The notes: generated from the letters alone by a model not told the origin. Counted from the stretch's first letter, positions 22,401 through 35,000 are shown. The stretch is DNA of 64,000 bases from Anthopleura xanthogrammica (GCA_964019055.1 OZ025220.1:6843120-6907119); one strand, 5' to 3'. Translations and numbers: made by a program.

Positions 22401-25400
22401 TACAACGGTTTCGAGTGGCATACCGTGGAATATCCCACGAGTCACTTGTAGTTTCTAGTATACGCACGAGCCTTTAGGCAAGTGTGTATACAAAGAAAAT
22501 ACAAATTACGAGTGGGATATCCACGGTATGCCTCGAGAATCATTTTATCGCACGCCATAGAAAATAAAAATGCGTAGATTCAACGCGCAGTGCATAATGG
22601 GATGGAAGAATGAAATACCGACGAATATACAACAGCTTTCCTGCTTTCTGATTGGCTGTATATTTTCTATGGTGTTGAATAATTTTTTTTATATGCGTTA
22701 ATATATTCAAGCAATTAAGGTTTCGGCCATGGCGGCAATCATAAGGGTTATGAAAATACATGTTCAAATTTATCTGCGTAATTAATGGAAATTCATAGAA
22801 AATAACAATAACGCGAGCTAGCAACTAATTAACTACTGAATTGATTGAACCATTGATTGTATAACTTACACCGCGTGGCCCAGATATTTAGCTCGACTAG
22901 CCTAAGCTATTTCTAAATGTCTGTGCTCTCATCAACTGCAATATATTAATTCTATACAAAATTCATATATAATTAAATTGTAATGTCACCTCAGGAGCAC
23001 AATAAATAAATTGCTGTTGTTGTTGTTAATTAGATAAAGCGCGAGGAAGAGAAACGCAGATGGAACGTTATTTAATCTCCCTACCTGAGGTTAAAGTTTC
23101 GAACAAAAACGACAGTCCTTTGCCAACTTTGCTTAAGATACTGACAGCGTTGGAGTATCTGGCTTTGATTCGTAGTTTAATGGAGTTGATTTTGGTGTTG
23201 ATCTTTGCTTTTGTCTTTGCAAACCAACCTTTTGCTCGAACAGCTTTGATGGAATTTGGCGGTGGAGGTTTCAAACCATTTTCGAGGATGTCATTCAACT
23301 AAAGGAAAAAAAACACTATAGTGCCCTCGCGCCATCTTGAAAGGTAGACATGTCTTTGCAATGAAGCAATACCAACGGTGAGCTTGCAATGATAGAGACC
23401 TTTTTAACACCTTGGACAATTATTCACATGTCTCTATCATTGCAAGCTCACCGTTTGTCTTGCTTCGATGCAAAGACAAGGCTAACTCTCAAGGCGGCGC
23501 GAGGGCACTATAGGGACTATTAGATGAAATTATGTTTTGGAATTTTGCTTAGCAGTAACTGGTAACAGCCCACTTCCGAGATATGCTTCGTTTGTCGCGC
23601 ACAAAGGTTCCAGTACGAAGCTCCCTGCTAAATCAAATATATTCTTTTTTCCTATCACGAATCTCTGAGCATTTAGCACGAAGCCTCACATTGAAACATT
23701 TGTGCGTGACAAGCGAAGTGTATCTCGGAAGTGGCCTATTAGGAAACCTTGTTGAAGAGGCACTTGGACGAAAATCGCTCAAAATTTACTTCCCATGTGA
23801 ATATCAAGTAAAAAATCAATCAGTGATTATTAAACTCTTCTAGATTACCCCAGCAAACTTTAAGCTTTGGACAATTTTCGTTGTGACATTAAATTGATGT
23901 AACAAAATAAAACCAGCAGTTTATGCAACATGTCTGGCCATTGCTATTTCCCTCTCGCTCTCTCTTCCTATACTCCACTGTTTATCATGGAAACAAACAA
24001 AGAATACAATAGAAAAATGAAATTTTCTACAAACCTGTTGTGCTTTACGGACAGCAAACGTTTCGGCTGCAAATTTAACGACTTTTGGTATAGTAGGCAG
24101 GATGAGCTCAAAAATTGGTAGAGTAATGTCAATGAAAGATCCAACTGCATCACCATACATTGACTCTACGGTATCAAGATCTACCTTTTCACCGATTTTT
24201 TCCTTCTCCCTCACAAGTTTCTGGGGAAGAAAGAAAATCGTCTTAATTATTTTTATTACGGCAGATTTCGATGAACTTCGACTGCAAGACTTTTAATACT
24301 TCGTTTGCACTAATACATTAGGTGGACGTCAATCATTCGCTTTTAGTTCTCTTCTACCGTAATCTCAAATCACTAGGAAAACTGAAAGGCATATTTGGAC
24401 TAATTTTCTTGATGAAAAGAAAAGCTCAAGGAAAAAAAACAAGCTAGTTGTTGAGCGAGTGTGACGTCACTTCAATGATTGACGTCTACCTTATGCATTA
24501 GTGCAAACGAAGTATTCAAAGTCTAGCAATCGCAGTTCATCGGAATCGGCGGTTACGTCTACTAATGTTGTAATGGTACAATGCTAAAGCATGCGAAAAT
24601 TACAGCGGGCCTGAAAGAAAGTGCTGTTTTTTGAGGAGTCTTTTCAATTTGGAATAGGGAAAAATACCCATACCAATACTGATACTACTCCTACTAGAGC
24701 CACTACCACAACAAACACTATAGACCTCTTTCACGTGACGTCAAGGCAGCTCATTCTGGAGGACAAAACAAAATAATTTTCACTGAACCCCCAAATTGAG
24801 CTACATTCCGACGTATTACGTCTTACACAGCCATTTCTCTACCACTATTTCTATCAATAACACTGCTATTTACGTATACCTTAATCACGACAGTTTGGTT
24901 GTTGACTGCTATGATGGCCTGAGGTGATACGCTTCGTACCAATACGTCTGTGTTGTCGATAATCGTAGCCATTTCTGACACTAACAATGAAAACTTGTGT
25001 CTTGACGATTCAGTCCATTCCTGTAAGTTTTGTGCTGAATATACAATAAACAGAAGAAAATTTTCAGTTCACTAAACATTAATTTTTGCTTGAGTAATAT
25101 TACTTTCCTTGCCAGTAACGCTTAAGAAGATTTCCTTAAAATTAAAATATTGAAGTTTTAAAATTTAGAATTAAAACGATTTTTTTTATTTTTTTGAAAG
25201 TCCAAATCCTCAGTAATCTCATAAAAAGAGAAAACTATGAAAACTTACTACTATACTACTTGTATTGTGAGAAAGCACATGGTATTTTTTGAGCGCTTTC
25301 CATTATTAATTCCGTTATCAATCAAAACTATCCAGCAAGATCAAGCAATTCCTAAATTGTATCCACTATTCTAATAAAATGTATTTAAAAACTTAGACAG

Positions 25401-26637
25401 AAAACTCTCAAGAAAGCCCTTTTAAATTGACTGGTCTGGCGCCCGGTCATTTGCGACTAATGGAACCTTAGCACACTTAAAAGCAACCTTAGATTCTTCT
25501 TGGACAAACCTTCTAGCTGCAAAGCGTCAATATTTAAGCTCTTTTCTCGCATTTCTTCTTGGAGTTTGACGATTTTGTCATTGCCTTCACATGCTTCAGG
25601 GAAGTCAAGACAGCAGCCAGCAATAGCACGAAATACCGCATTGCCGAGACTTGCTAGAGAGATCAATTTTGGGATAATCTTGAACCCTTTGTAGACAGCC
25701 TTTGCTATAACGGCAATAACTGGGGAAACAGGATAACATTATAGTCGAACATGTTAAACATCGAAAGATATGGAAGGAAAAAAGGAAATAACTAAGATTA
25801 TTGAATGGATTGATGGATAAATGAAATGAGAGGATGGGGGAATGAATCGGAGGATGGGAGGATGGGAGAATGGATAGAAGGATGCAGTGCGGTATTCCCA
25901 TCCCCAGCTTGGTACGGATGGATGGATGGATGATATGTAAGGATCGGAAGATTGGAGGATAGATGGAAAATATATTGATGGATCTATGGATAGGTAGTTG
26001 AATGATAGTTTGATGGATGGATGGATGGATGGATGGATGGATGGATGGATGGATGGATGGATGGATGGATGGATGGATGGATGGATGGATGGATGGATGG
26101 ATGGATGGATGGATGGATGGATGGATGGATGGATGGGTGGGTGGGTGGGTGGGTGGGTGGGTGGGTGGGTGGGTGGGTGGGTGGGTGGGTGGGTGGGTGG
26201 GTGGGTGGGTGGGTGGGTGGGTGGGTGGGTGGGTGGGTGGGTGGGTGGGTGGGTGGGTGGGTGGGTGGGTGGGTGGGTGGGTGGATGGATGGATGGATGG
26301 ATGGATGGATGGATGGATGGATGGATGGATGGATGGATGGATGGATGGATGGATGGATGGATGGATGGATAGAAGACTGCTGTGCGGTATTTCCATCCCA
26401 CCTTGCTAAGTCAAGTAAAATCTGCAATTATATTACTAGTATACCTGATTTTCCCTCTGTCTTTTCGTTTACGCTTTGCAATTCTTTCTGATCCTTATCT
26501 TTTAGTTTATAGCCTTTGTCGTAAACTGCCGATTTTCCTATATGCTTTCCAGCGTCAAGGCGAACCATATTTGCTGGTCCAAACTCATTCAGAAGTAGAA
26601 CACAAAGCCAAAAGGCTATTTGGAAATTCCTGGCCAT
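19470..26637 (-). CDS. Gene A: secreted helical cysteine-containing protein (unrecognised family)
   Basis: Nine coding exons, 5' to 3' on the - strand: 26637-26445, 25719-25510, 25034-24880, 24220-24035, 23298-23085, 22132-21981, 21382-21149, 20739-20414, 19644-19470. All have GT/AG borders and one frame: 614 residues, then TAA. Exon 1 begins [19 protein letters not shown], a signal peptide. The acceptor-like tract TTTTTTTACCAG four bases before the ATG implies a non-coding 5' exon. Exon 2 has a hydrophobic run and [13 protein letters not shown]. Exon 3 ends with the sequon NQT. Exon 4 has a hydrophobic stretch with spaced prolines ([17 protein letters not shown]). Exon 5 is basic and amphipathic, exons 6-7 helical. 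Exons 8-9 hold two modules of the form C-x-LN...C...IA. The last intron splits a Lys codon. Function is unknown; secretion is supported, anything further is inference. Confidence 0.87.
20762..20965. mobile_element. MITE-like element, family 3
   Basis: TTGGGCGTAATGTTTTATTA at left; ATGACACGTAGTCTGAAATG near the right end, inverted relative to AAATCAGACCACATATCATT. It lies in intron 7 of gene A, directly upstream of exon 8 in the transcript. Confidence 0.7.
21835..21960. repeat. GATGAT and AACAAGAA simple-repeat stretch
   Basis: Imperfect TGATGATGATGATGATAATG repeats, then ACAAGAACAAGAAG, in intron 6 of gene A close to the donor of exon 6. Confidence 0.85.
22111..22375. repeat. 101-bp tandem duplication spanning a splice acceptor
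   Basis: Starts of ATGATACTGTACAGCTCATA fall at 22,111, 22,212 and 22,313, a 101-bp period with about 2.6 copies. Each copy contains the first about 20 bases of exon 6 of gene A plus its CACTCTAG acceptor. The transcript therefore has three equivalent 3' splice sites. Only the last (22,132) gives the in-frame exon; the others would add 101 or 202 bp. Confidence 0.9.
22415..22545. mobile_element. Imperfect foldback element
   Basis: GTGGCATACCGTGGAATATC and CGAGTGGGATATCCACGGTA are inverted relative to each other around a 70-nt spacer, in intron 5 of gene A. Confidence 0.6.
23318..23515. mobile_element. Foldback element
   Basis: CTATAGTGCCCTCGCGCC at left and GGCGCGAGGGCACTATAG at right are perfect inverted ends. 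Inside, GGTGAGCTTGCAATGATAGA is inverted as TCTATCATTGCAAGCTCACC. It lies just before exon 5 of gene A. Confidence 0.9.
23573..23738. mobile_element. MITE-like element, family 1
   Basis: CACTTCCGAGATATGCTTCG at left is inverted at right (CGAAGTGTATCTCGGAAGTG). Interior GAGCATTTAGCACGAAGCC. Other copies: 33,475-33,645 and 56,222-56,395. Confidence 0.85.
24262..24560. mobile_element. Long foldback element
   Basis: TACTTCGTTTGCACTAATAC at left is mirrored by ATTAGTGCAAACGAAGTATT at right, with GGTGGACGTCAATCATTC / AATGATTGACGTCTACC inside. It lies in intron 3 of gene A. Confidence 0.85.
24720..24832. mobile_element. MITE-like element, family 2 (decayed)
   Basis: TAGACCTCTTTCACGTGACG at left and AAATTGAGCTACATTCCGAC at right correspond to the fuller copy at 45,440-45,582. 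Confidence 0.65.
25795..26372. repeat. GGAT-GGGT-GGAT tetranucleotide array in gene A intron 1
   Basis: A decayed GGAT region at 25,795-26,000 is followed by a clean block: GGAT to about 26,135, GGGT about 26,136-26,282, then GGAT to 26,369. The flanks are themselves a duplicate (GCAGTGCGGTATTCCCATCC near 25,885 and CTGTGCGGTATTTCCATCCC near 26,380). On the transcribed strand of gene A the array reads ATCC/ACCC. Confidence 0.95.
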
Positions 26638-26889
26638 TCTACTGGTAAAAAAAGAAGAATATAGATACAATTTTAAGTCAAGCTGTGGCTTTTCTTGGCT
26701 CAAACTAATGTTAGAATGTGAAAAGGAAACTTTATACTGGATAGCCAGATGAGAGCAGTCCTCCTAGATAGGAAATCAAACCAAGTTATGTTATCACAGA
26801 TTTAAATTTGGTTGAAAGAACGAAAGAAAGTTTAAATTTTTTCCTGTGTATAAATATATATAATGTATATAAGTAAAACGAAAATGAGA

Positions 26890-27035
26890 CACAATCCAGA
26901 GTACTTAGACTAAGGGTAAATGTCGAACTTCACATGAGCCGTACGCAACAAAAGAATGGATAATAGGGCGGTCTTTTTTTATATAATTAGATTCGGCTCA
27001 TGTAAAGATCGACGTTTGACCTCAGTTTTAGACCA
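26890..27035. mobile_element. MITE-like element, family 9
   Basis: GTAAATGTCGAACTTCACAT at left is inverted relative to TGTAAAGATCGACGTTTGAC at right. A relative is at 54,225-54,365. Confidence 0.7.
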
Positions 27036-27754
27036 TTGTACGCCAGAAGACGGTGGCCAGAAAAATAGTTCTTAAAAATAATGGCCACTTAGTCCTTTTT
27101 AACCAATAGACCACACGGCTAGTTATTGGAAGTTCTCTTAATGTCTATAAGTTATAAGGCCTTTAATTTAGGGGATTTTTTGCCAGAAATACCTTGTGTT
27201 TTCCCTGTTATGTATTTTTACGTGTCCACCGATATCCTGTACTGCTTACAATCTTTCTCTTTCTTTATGAAAATTTCCCAGCAAAGTTCACCAACTTTTG
27301 CCTGTTTTTATATGCTTTAGGTCAAACAAGGTCACATGGAACACGTTTCAAAGTATGGGAGGTCAGAGTGTTGGTAAATATTAGCTGATTGTGTTAATAT
27401 TGTTAGGACGGATTTAGGGATTTTTAAAAGAGAATTTCAATAGAGAATCAATATAACATGATTGAGCTTACAAGGGAGGGCAGGGCGTCGAGTTACTGTG
27501 TTACTGTAACATGAAGGCAAAGGGTGAACTAAATAAACTTAAGAATATACAATGAATTTACAAGAAATCTGCCATTGTGACAACCAAAATGCGTAGATAA
27601 TTCTGCAATGCTACAAGACAAGAAAGAAAAAAAAAACACAAGAAAACCAGAAAGAAAAATAAAGTTATTTTTTGATTACGGGAAATTAGAAGTTTATTTG
27701 TTGGCAATCAATCGAAACAAGAGCTGAGTTTGGGTGCCATGCTCTGAATCTTAA

Positions 27755-27962
27755 GTTACCTGTCAATCATTAGCGACGATGACGTCAACCGGAAGTGTTA
27801 ATAATTTCTCTTTGAGGTTCTGTTCATTGGAGATTTCATGAATAAATTCAACTGATCCACAGGGAAGACAGACTTTGGCGCGAAACCCCAAAAGGAAATT
27901 ATTTACACTTCCGGTTGACGTCGCCTTCGAACTTGCAATTATTTGATGACGCGACAGGGTAC
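27755..27962. mobile_element. Foldback element
   Basis: ATGACGTCAACCGGAAGTGT and ACACTTCCGGTTGACGTCGC are inverted around a spacer of about 110 nt. Confidence 0.75.
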
Positions 27963-29021
27963 AGCAACAACACAAGACCCGTTTATATTGATTTAGCGGG
28001 TTTTAAATAATAAATGAACCCAATTTTAGGGCAAAGCTGGGCATCTTGGCCTGATTTTTTTAGTTAAGGCTTCTATGCATATAATATTGAAATGCATGCA
28101 GAAGTAGTACTGTGTGAGTGAGTGAAAACCGGCCAATTTGGGAACCAATTAGAAGCAGTACCACACCAAAATCTTGAATATTCTATTATTGAGATTAAAA
28201 AACAAAATCTACCAGAAACAAATTTCACAACTTTCAACTAACCGTAAAAAAAGGTTAAAAGTTCGTCAGACAACCTGCAAAATTGTTTGGTTCGACAGCT
28301 TGGAATGCATCTATAAAATTGTCTTTGTACTGTCTGACTGAACACATTCGAATCTAATAGCTGAGAAAAAGTCATACTTCGAAAGCGTGGTAAGTGTTTT
28401 TAACTTTGATGTAAGAATAGTCGACCAGTATTTTGTCAATTTTGATCAAGGCATTCGGTGGAAAACATGATCTGACACGCGTTCCGTTTTTTCCTAAAAA
28501 AAAAAATTAATAGCTAAGCCCATGAACTCCATCTTGGAACTAGGGAATGAAAATCCCAAAGTCACCAGATATATGTAGTTTCACGGCATCTGCTAAGGCC
28601 TGATAAAAGTTAAAAGGGATTTTTAAGCGCTTACGACGCTTGCCTTACAGCGGTACTAGCGGTTTTTACACTTTTTTATGTAACGGAAAAGTCGGTCAAA
28701 CTGATTTTCCACAAAAGCCGGACAAAAATAATGTTCAATTCTTAGCTAGAACCTTTTTGAGAAACATAAAAAGAAAAGGAAGAAAAGAGAAAAGGAAGCA
28801 AGCAAGGAAAGGAAAAAGAAAAAACTAAAATCAAATAAGATTTTAAGGGAATTTGTATTACAAGCTTCTTGTTTTAGGGCCTTATGGAAAACAACACGCC
28901 CTAGCTAAAACAATTTGTATACTTTTGATAAAGAGGAAAGTAAAACTAAATTTACTAACGAATAAATAAATTTTGAATACTAGAATTTAGGAGCGTCTAC
29001 TGTACAAACTAGATCACACCT

Positions 29022-32000
29022 ATGGCTCGTTCTTCACCGGCCTTTGTGCTAGTTCTCTGCGTCTCACTTCTGTTGCAAGAATACTTTGTTCATGTGCAAA
29101 TGGCAAAGGTTCTTGGTCACAAGCAAAATGATGTCAAAAGGTCTCATGTCAAGAAACATGATCACAGCAAAGGCAAACACAGCGGTAAGTTCAGGTGATA
29201 CGTTTTATACATGAGCCTCTGGCTCGGACAATTAGGGTAACCTAGTCCCACGCTATGACTTTAATAAATTGATTGATTGATTGATTGATTGATAAATTGA
29301 TTGATTGATTGATTGATTGAAGGCGATCTGGTGTGGGGGACCAGGAATGCGGTGGTCACGTAAGAAATATCTACAAGCTGAGTTGATCTTTTTCTCCGAA
29401 AGGGATTATGGGTCCGTCACTATTTTTGGTTAGCATTTTTCGGGCATTTTCCGAGTATACAATGTTTTCAATCAACTTTTCTTGTTGATTGAAATAAAAT
29501 TCCGCCATGAGCTCGACTAGCGTTTACGATTAATTTAAAGAAGGAAGAACTCGTATTTCATAAATTCTCTTGGCAGAATATTAGGAAATGCTAATCAAAA
29601 TACGATGTCGAATCCTCAATTCTGATTGATTGACCTTGAGTTTGTTGTGAAGGTCAACTCAGCTGGTATGTATTTCATAGACAGAATACAGCTGTTGAAT
29701 ACTGCTGTTGAAAAAAGCCTAGGAAATGATCGACAACCATTTGAATCACATGGACAAAGACGATGAAAGATGAACAGCTTTTACAACTATCAAGCCACTA
29801 CCACCAATGACAACGACAATACAAGAACAACAAAAAAACCAGCAGCGGAAGCGTCAAACGATTTTACTTTCAAAGTTCATCATCGCCACAATTATCAAAA
29901 TCTACATCCAAATAATTGACATTGACATTTACCGCCATTCTCAATATTCTACGGAGTCAGATATTTCAACGGCTTGTTGTGAAATTGGTTTTTCGTTGCT
30001 GTCAATCAAAACTAATCAGTCAGTACCTTTTATATTTTTGACTGGCGTCAGCGAAAAACCAAATTCTAACGGGCAACTCGCAACTACCGAGTTCGCAGAA
30101 TATTGAGAATCGCAGTAATGCTGTGGTTTTTATTTTTTTAACATGTAAAGACAAAGTGACTCAAAAAAACGAGAAAAAGCCAGACAACCCAAATGAATAC
30201 CAGTGGGTATGGTTGAATGATGCTGACCTGGATGACCTACAGCCACAAGCACAAAAACAGCAAACTTCGAGCAAAAGAGGTACCTATATCACTAAACTAA
30301 TAAGAAACTTTGCTAAAAACATTTAAGTAGACAATAGAATGTCTTACTGAAGCAGTAGACAAGTGTGATAAAGAGGTAAATTTTACACCGTAAAAAATAA
30401 GAAAGATCACTTACTGACGTTTCGGACGCTAGTCCTTCGTCGGCCGACTAGCGTCCGAAACGTCAATAAGTGATCTTTCTTATTTTTTTACGGTGTAAAA
30501 TTTACCTCTTTATCACAACTGTTTCATTAGAAACACTGACGCAGCCCACACTAGCTTACCGCTAGTTATCATCTCAGTAGACAAGTGCACTGACTGAGCA
30601 GCTCGATCTGTGAGTTAGCTGTGCCTTGATTTAGACCAGACCAGACTTTTTATCACGTTTCACTTTTCGTATTTTAGCCAGAAAACATATAAGCGTAAAA
30701 CTTCTGTTTCGCCCATTTCAGTTCTCCCACCGACGTTTTTTTTAAATAGGAGTATATCTTCAGTATTGATCACAGTGTTCATGTTAATTTGGTTCAGGAT
30801 GGATCAACAGTGTTTTCAAGATAATTGAATTTGGTGGGAAAGTTACATCGGTCACTACCTTAGTAGCAACACTTGCAAACTCCATTTTTCGCGCTATTGC
30901 CGGTTGCTGCACAGATTTTCCCGACGCTTGTACTTTACGAGATGAATTCCTTGAACTTAAAACTAAAATAGCCCAGAAAAGTCAACGAGCAGATGAACTT
31001 CAGCTTGAAGGTAAGCTAGGATGTATCTACTATTTATTCAGCATACATTACAGTGAACACTTTGAGGTTTTTTCATACTTTTTTTCTACTTTACTTCTTG
31101 TGTGAATCGATTGGAAATGTGATTTATTTTGAACAATAATTATTTGAGTTCAGCGCTTCATTTTCAAAAGGTTTGAAGCAGTAGAAAGTTCATAAAATAA
31201 AAAATATATAAATATTAAGTGTTCATGGTTCGAGTGTCCTCACTGTAACATTGGGGGCTTCAGTCTCTAGCCTCGTTTATAGACCTCTTTACCTTGGGCG
31301 TGTTTTTTTCCGATTTCAGTCCATGTGTCATTGTCTTGATTACGATTTCTCTCTTTAATCGTTATGTATGAGAAGACACGTAAATATGGATACAACAGAC
31401 ACAAGGAATATTATTTTCAAGAGAATGATAAGTGGTCTGAAATGAGAAAACATTAAGCCAATTCTAAAGAGTTCTATTTCGTTTGAGATCGATCTCAACG
31501 ATCATTTTGCTGACAACACATACTGACTAATATATAAAATTATTTCAAAAAAGGTTGTCGCAACTGAAAGCAACAAGCAACAGCACAAGACGGCAAAAAA
31601 ACCTCTATTATACGCCTTATTCATCATTTAGACGCGATTATTTTAGTCGCTTTGTAATGGTAGTCTACAACTGTTTCGATTCTTTAAGTGTTGTCCCGAA
31701 TCTTCAGCTAATTAAAGCATTGTTTGCAGATGGTTTTGGCTTGTCGCTTGTTGCTTTCGGCTGCAACAACCTTTATTGAAATGGGTGCATATAAGACAAG
31801 GCCGTAGCAAGCCTTTAAAGACTGGAGGGGGCACAAAGCAACACGTGAACACGAAAAATGAATATTTAATTCCATACTTGCTTTATTTTTCTGAGGAAAA
31901 CTGGGGGGCTCAAACTCCCACCCCCAGGTGAGCCCCTCCCCTTGTTACCACATTTACCACATTTACAACAGTCATCCCAAGCACATATATAAATATGTCT

Positions 32001-35000
32001 GATCGATTTCAGCTGAGAACATCCAAGTCTACACAAACTACAGCATCAATGCATTTGAGGATATCATAGATCAACTTAACGAGATTGAAAATTCTCAAGA
32101 AGAATTTCTCAAAAGCATTTCACCGGAGGTCTCTATTGCTCTCAACAATGAAACAAGCAGAATAAAGGTATGGCTTAGGTGAACCACCTTACATGTCAAA
32201 TATTCAAATATTTTACTTTCGGCTTACCCACAACCTACCAACATCCTACCAATTATCTACCGTCCATCTACCAACAAGAAACCGACGACAGCAATACGAC
32301 AAGCCGACACCCAACCGACAACTTAGCGACAATGTTCCGATAATAAACCGACAAGTAATCCTGCATCAATTTTGACCACTTTGAGTTGAACCGTATAATT
32401 TACTTCGTGTTCCCAACCTTTTAAGCAAAAGATATACATTATTCAGTTGACGCTACCGCTGCTTGCCACTCGACAACATGACGAAACCTACCAATAATTT
32501 ACCAATGATAATCCGACACTTACCCTGCATCAATTTTGACCACTTTGAGTTGATTCGCATCATCTAGAACTCAAGTTAACTTTCTCAATCAAGTAACTAT
32601 AACGTTCTTGAATATTAAGATATGTAAATGCTCTCAAAAAAATTGAAGGGAGAGTTCATACGAAATATCACTCCCCTATAATAGGCCTTCTTAGCTTCGT
32701 TTGTTGTTGTACCAATTTCAGTATGCGATGCCACCCTTGGGAGTTGATTCTTTAAATATTTAAGATAAATATATTTAAATATACTTAAATACTTTAAATA
32801 TTATATTTATACAGCGCATTTCCATTAATTGTCCAAAGCGCTGAATAAACTGAAATAAAGACAAATCATATGAACATAAAGTGTTAAGAATCCCAACTGG
32901 CAAGGAGACAAACCAGTTGGCTATTTACAAGCATGGTCGAGAAACTGAATTTGACCTAATCGAAATCAGGACAAATACAGTCTTAGCTAGTGGCCAGAGC
33001 GGGACTCGAACATGGCACCTCCGGATTGCGAGACCAACGCTCTGACCACTCGACCATGCTGCCTCCTTCAATGTGTAAATATTTTATTAAAAGAACATTT
33101 CTCAAGGGAATGTCATGTGGTCTGAAATAGGCAATTTGCATACGAAGCTAAAGAAGTTTATTGATGCCACGCTTAGAAATCGAAGCAATGATCCTAAAGG
33201 AAAAATATATTAAAGTGCACTATATCACCAAACCAACGCGCGGTACCCTTGATTATTCATCAATCCTTCGTCCTTCAACAAGGCTTGGAAAAGCCTCTAG
33301 CCCCGTTCCCCACTCCCTGCCAATGGGCTTTTGTCACACGGTGGCCATATTGGTTGAAACAATGGGTTTACAATCCCTTGGGCCGCCTAGCCCTCGCTTT
33401 GAGGCGTTCCAGAACGTTCCAAACAAAGGTTTTTGTTCTCATGGGAATAAACATGACCGCCGTGTGATAAAGGTCCATTCCGATATATGCTTCTCTCGTC
33501 ACCCACAAAGGTTTTAATACGAGATTCCGTACTCATTTAAAATTGTATTCTTTTCTACTGTCAGGAATCACTGAGCATTTAGCACAAAGCCTTACTTTTG
33601 GACATTTGTGATGACAAGTGAAGCAAATCTTCGAAGTGGGCCATAGACCTCTTGCAGCACGTCGGAATGCAGCTCAATTTGGAGGGCAAAACAATAGGTT
33701 CCAATTCTCAGGAGATTGAAATTCTTTTGTTTTGCTCTCCAAATTGAGCTGCTTTGACGTCATGTGAAAGAGGACTATTTGGGCCTAATTTTTGGTGTTG
33801 GTCCCATTCTTTTATTGTCCACAGAAATTTATCAAAGAGAAGAACGAGAAAGGAGAAGCCATTAAATTCATGGAAATAGCCAGCATGTACGAATCAACCC
33901 TGCAGAATGTTTTGTCCATAGGGTTCCCAGCAGTGGGCCTGGCGATCCCTCTTTTCAAGAGCATCTATGACTTTGCTGCGGAGAAGAAAGCAGCTTCGAG
34001 TGCAGCTAAAGTATGTCGTTAGTAAGAATAAACATATAGACCCCTGCAGCACGTCGGAATGCATCTCAATTTGAAGGGTAAAACAATAGGTTCCAGGAGA
34101 TTAAAATTATTTTGTTTTGTTCTCCAAATTGAGCTGCTCTGACGTCACATGCAAGGGGTCTATAGATAGATACTAGGTTTGTTAGGAGATTTTGGTCCAA
34201 ACAATATATGGATATTAGCATTATGATATTATTGTGCTACCCATTTGAACAACAGGATATTCCTTGTCGACAACACTTGGTTGTCACTGTTTGACCACCA
34301 TTTGGACGAGCTAATGAGATTCAAAGACTTTTATCGTCTGATTGAAAACCAGCAATAGCTGGGTTTCAATCAACTGATAAAAGTCTTTGAATTTCAATAT
34401 CTGCTCCAAATGGTGGTCAAACACTGACCACCATGTGCTGTCAACCAGAAAGAATTCTATTGAAAACTTGTGATTCAGCTGATGAACATTCTGCACGAGA
34501 CAGGCAATGACGTCAAGTGAAACCCAGCTATAGCAGATGTAAGAGTTCCACACCATTGCCTTCAAACAATTTTTTTTTGAAGGCAATTAAAGAAGGCAAT
34601 TTGAAAGCTTTAAGTCGTGGCATCTGGGTCAGTTTCTATACATTTTTTTATTGATGGCCCAAATGCCTCGACTTGAAACAAATGTTTGCAGGAAATGTAG
34701 TGTAACTGTGATATCTGTTAAAGGAGAATCCAACAAAGCAAAGTGACATATCCTGTCAATTGATGAGATTCAAAGACTTTCATCAGCTGAATGAAAACCC
34801 AGCAAAAAAGGCTATGAATGTTTTTTAAAGGTTGAGTCGGAGACCTCTGTGAAGTTAAAAGATCCAAAGACATCCAGTCCTGATTACAAAAAAGGGAAAA
34901 TGCGCCGATGGATTTCACGAGGAGCCAAACAGTACAGAACAGGAATGAGTAACATAAAAGCGAGGCTAAATCAAAGGTTTGGCAAGGCTGTTAAAATTGC

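Larger units (their letters stand above)
26638..29021. promoter_or_regulatory. Divergent intergenic region between genes A and B
   Basis: This is the only sequence between the two divergent first coding exons, so it should carry both promoters and the non-coding 5' exon inferred for A. I could not place a TATA box or transcription start with any certainty. It contains a foldback at 26,890-27,035 and one at 27,755-27,960. Confidence 0.4.

Noticed and set aside
23068..23302. ORF on the + strand opposite exon 5 of gene A
   Set aside because: Antisense shadow; only the - strand frame has splice borders and family similarity.
25605..26491. Long HPSIHPSI / DGWMDGWM open frames
   Set aside because: By-products of the GGAT/GGGT array. 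The same occurs at 3,988, 7,145, 35,814 and 62,185.
33161..33517. 118-codon + strand ORF in intron 4 of gene B
   Set aside because: No splice context, no family match, and it overlaps the start of a family-1 MITE.
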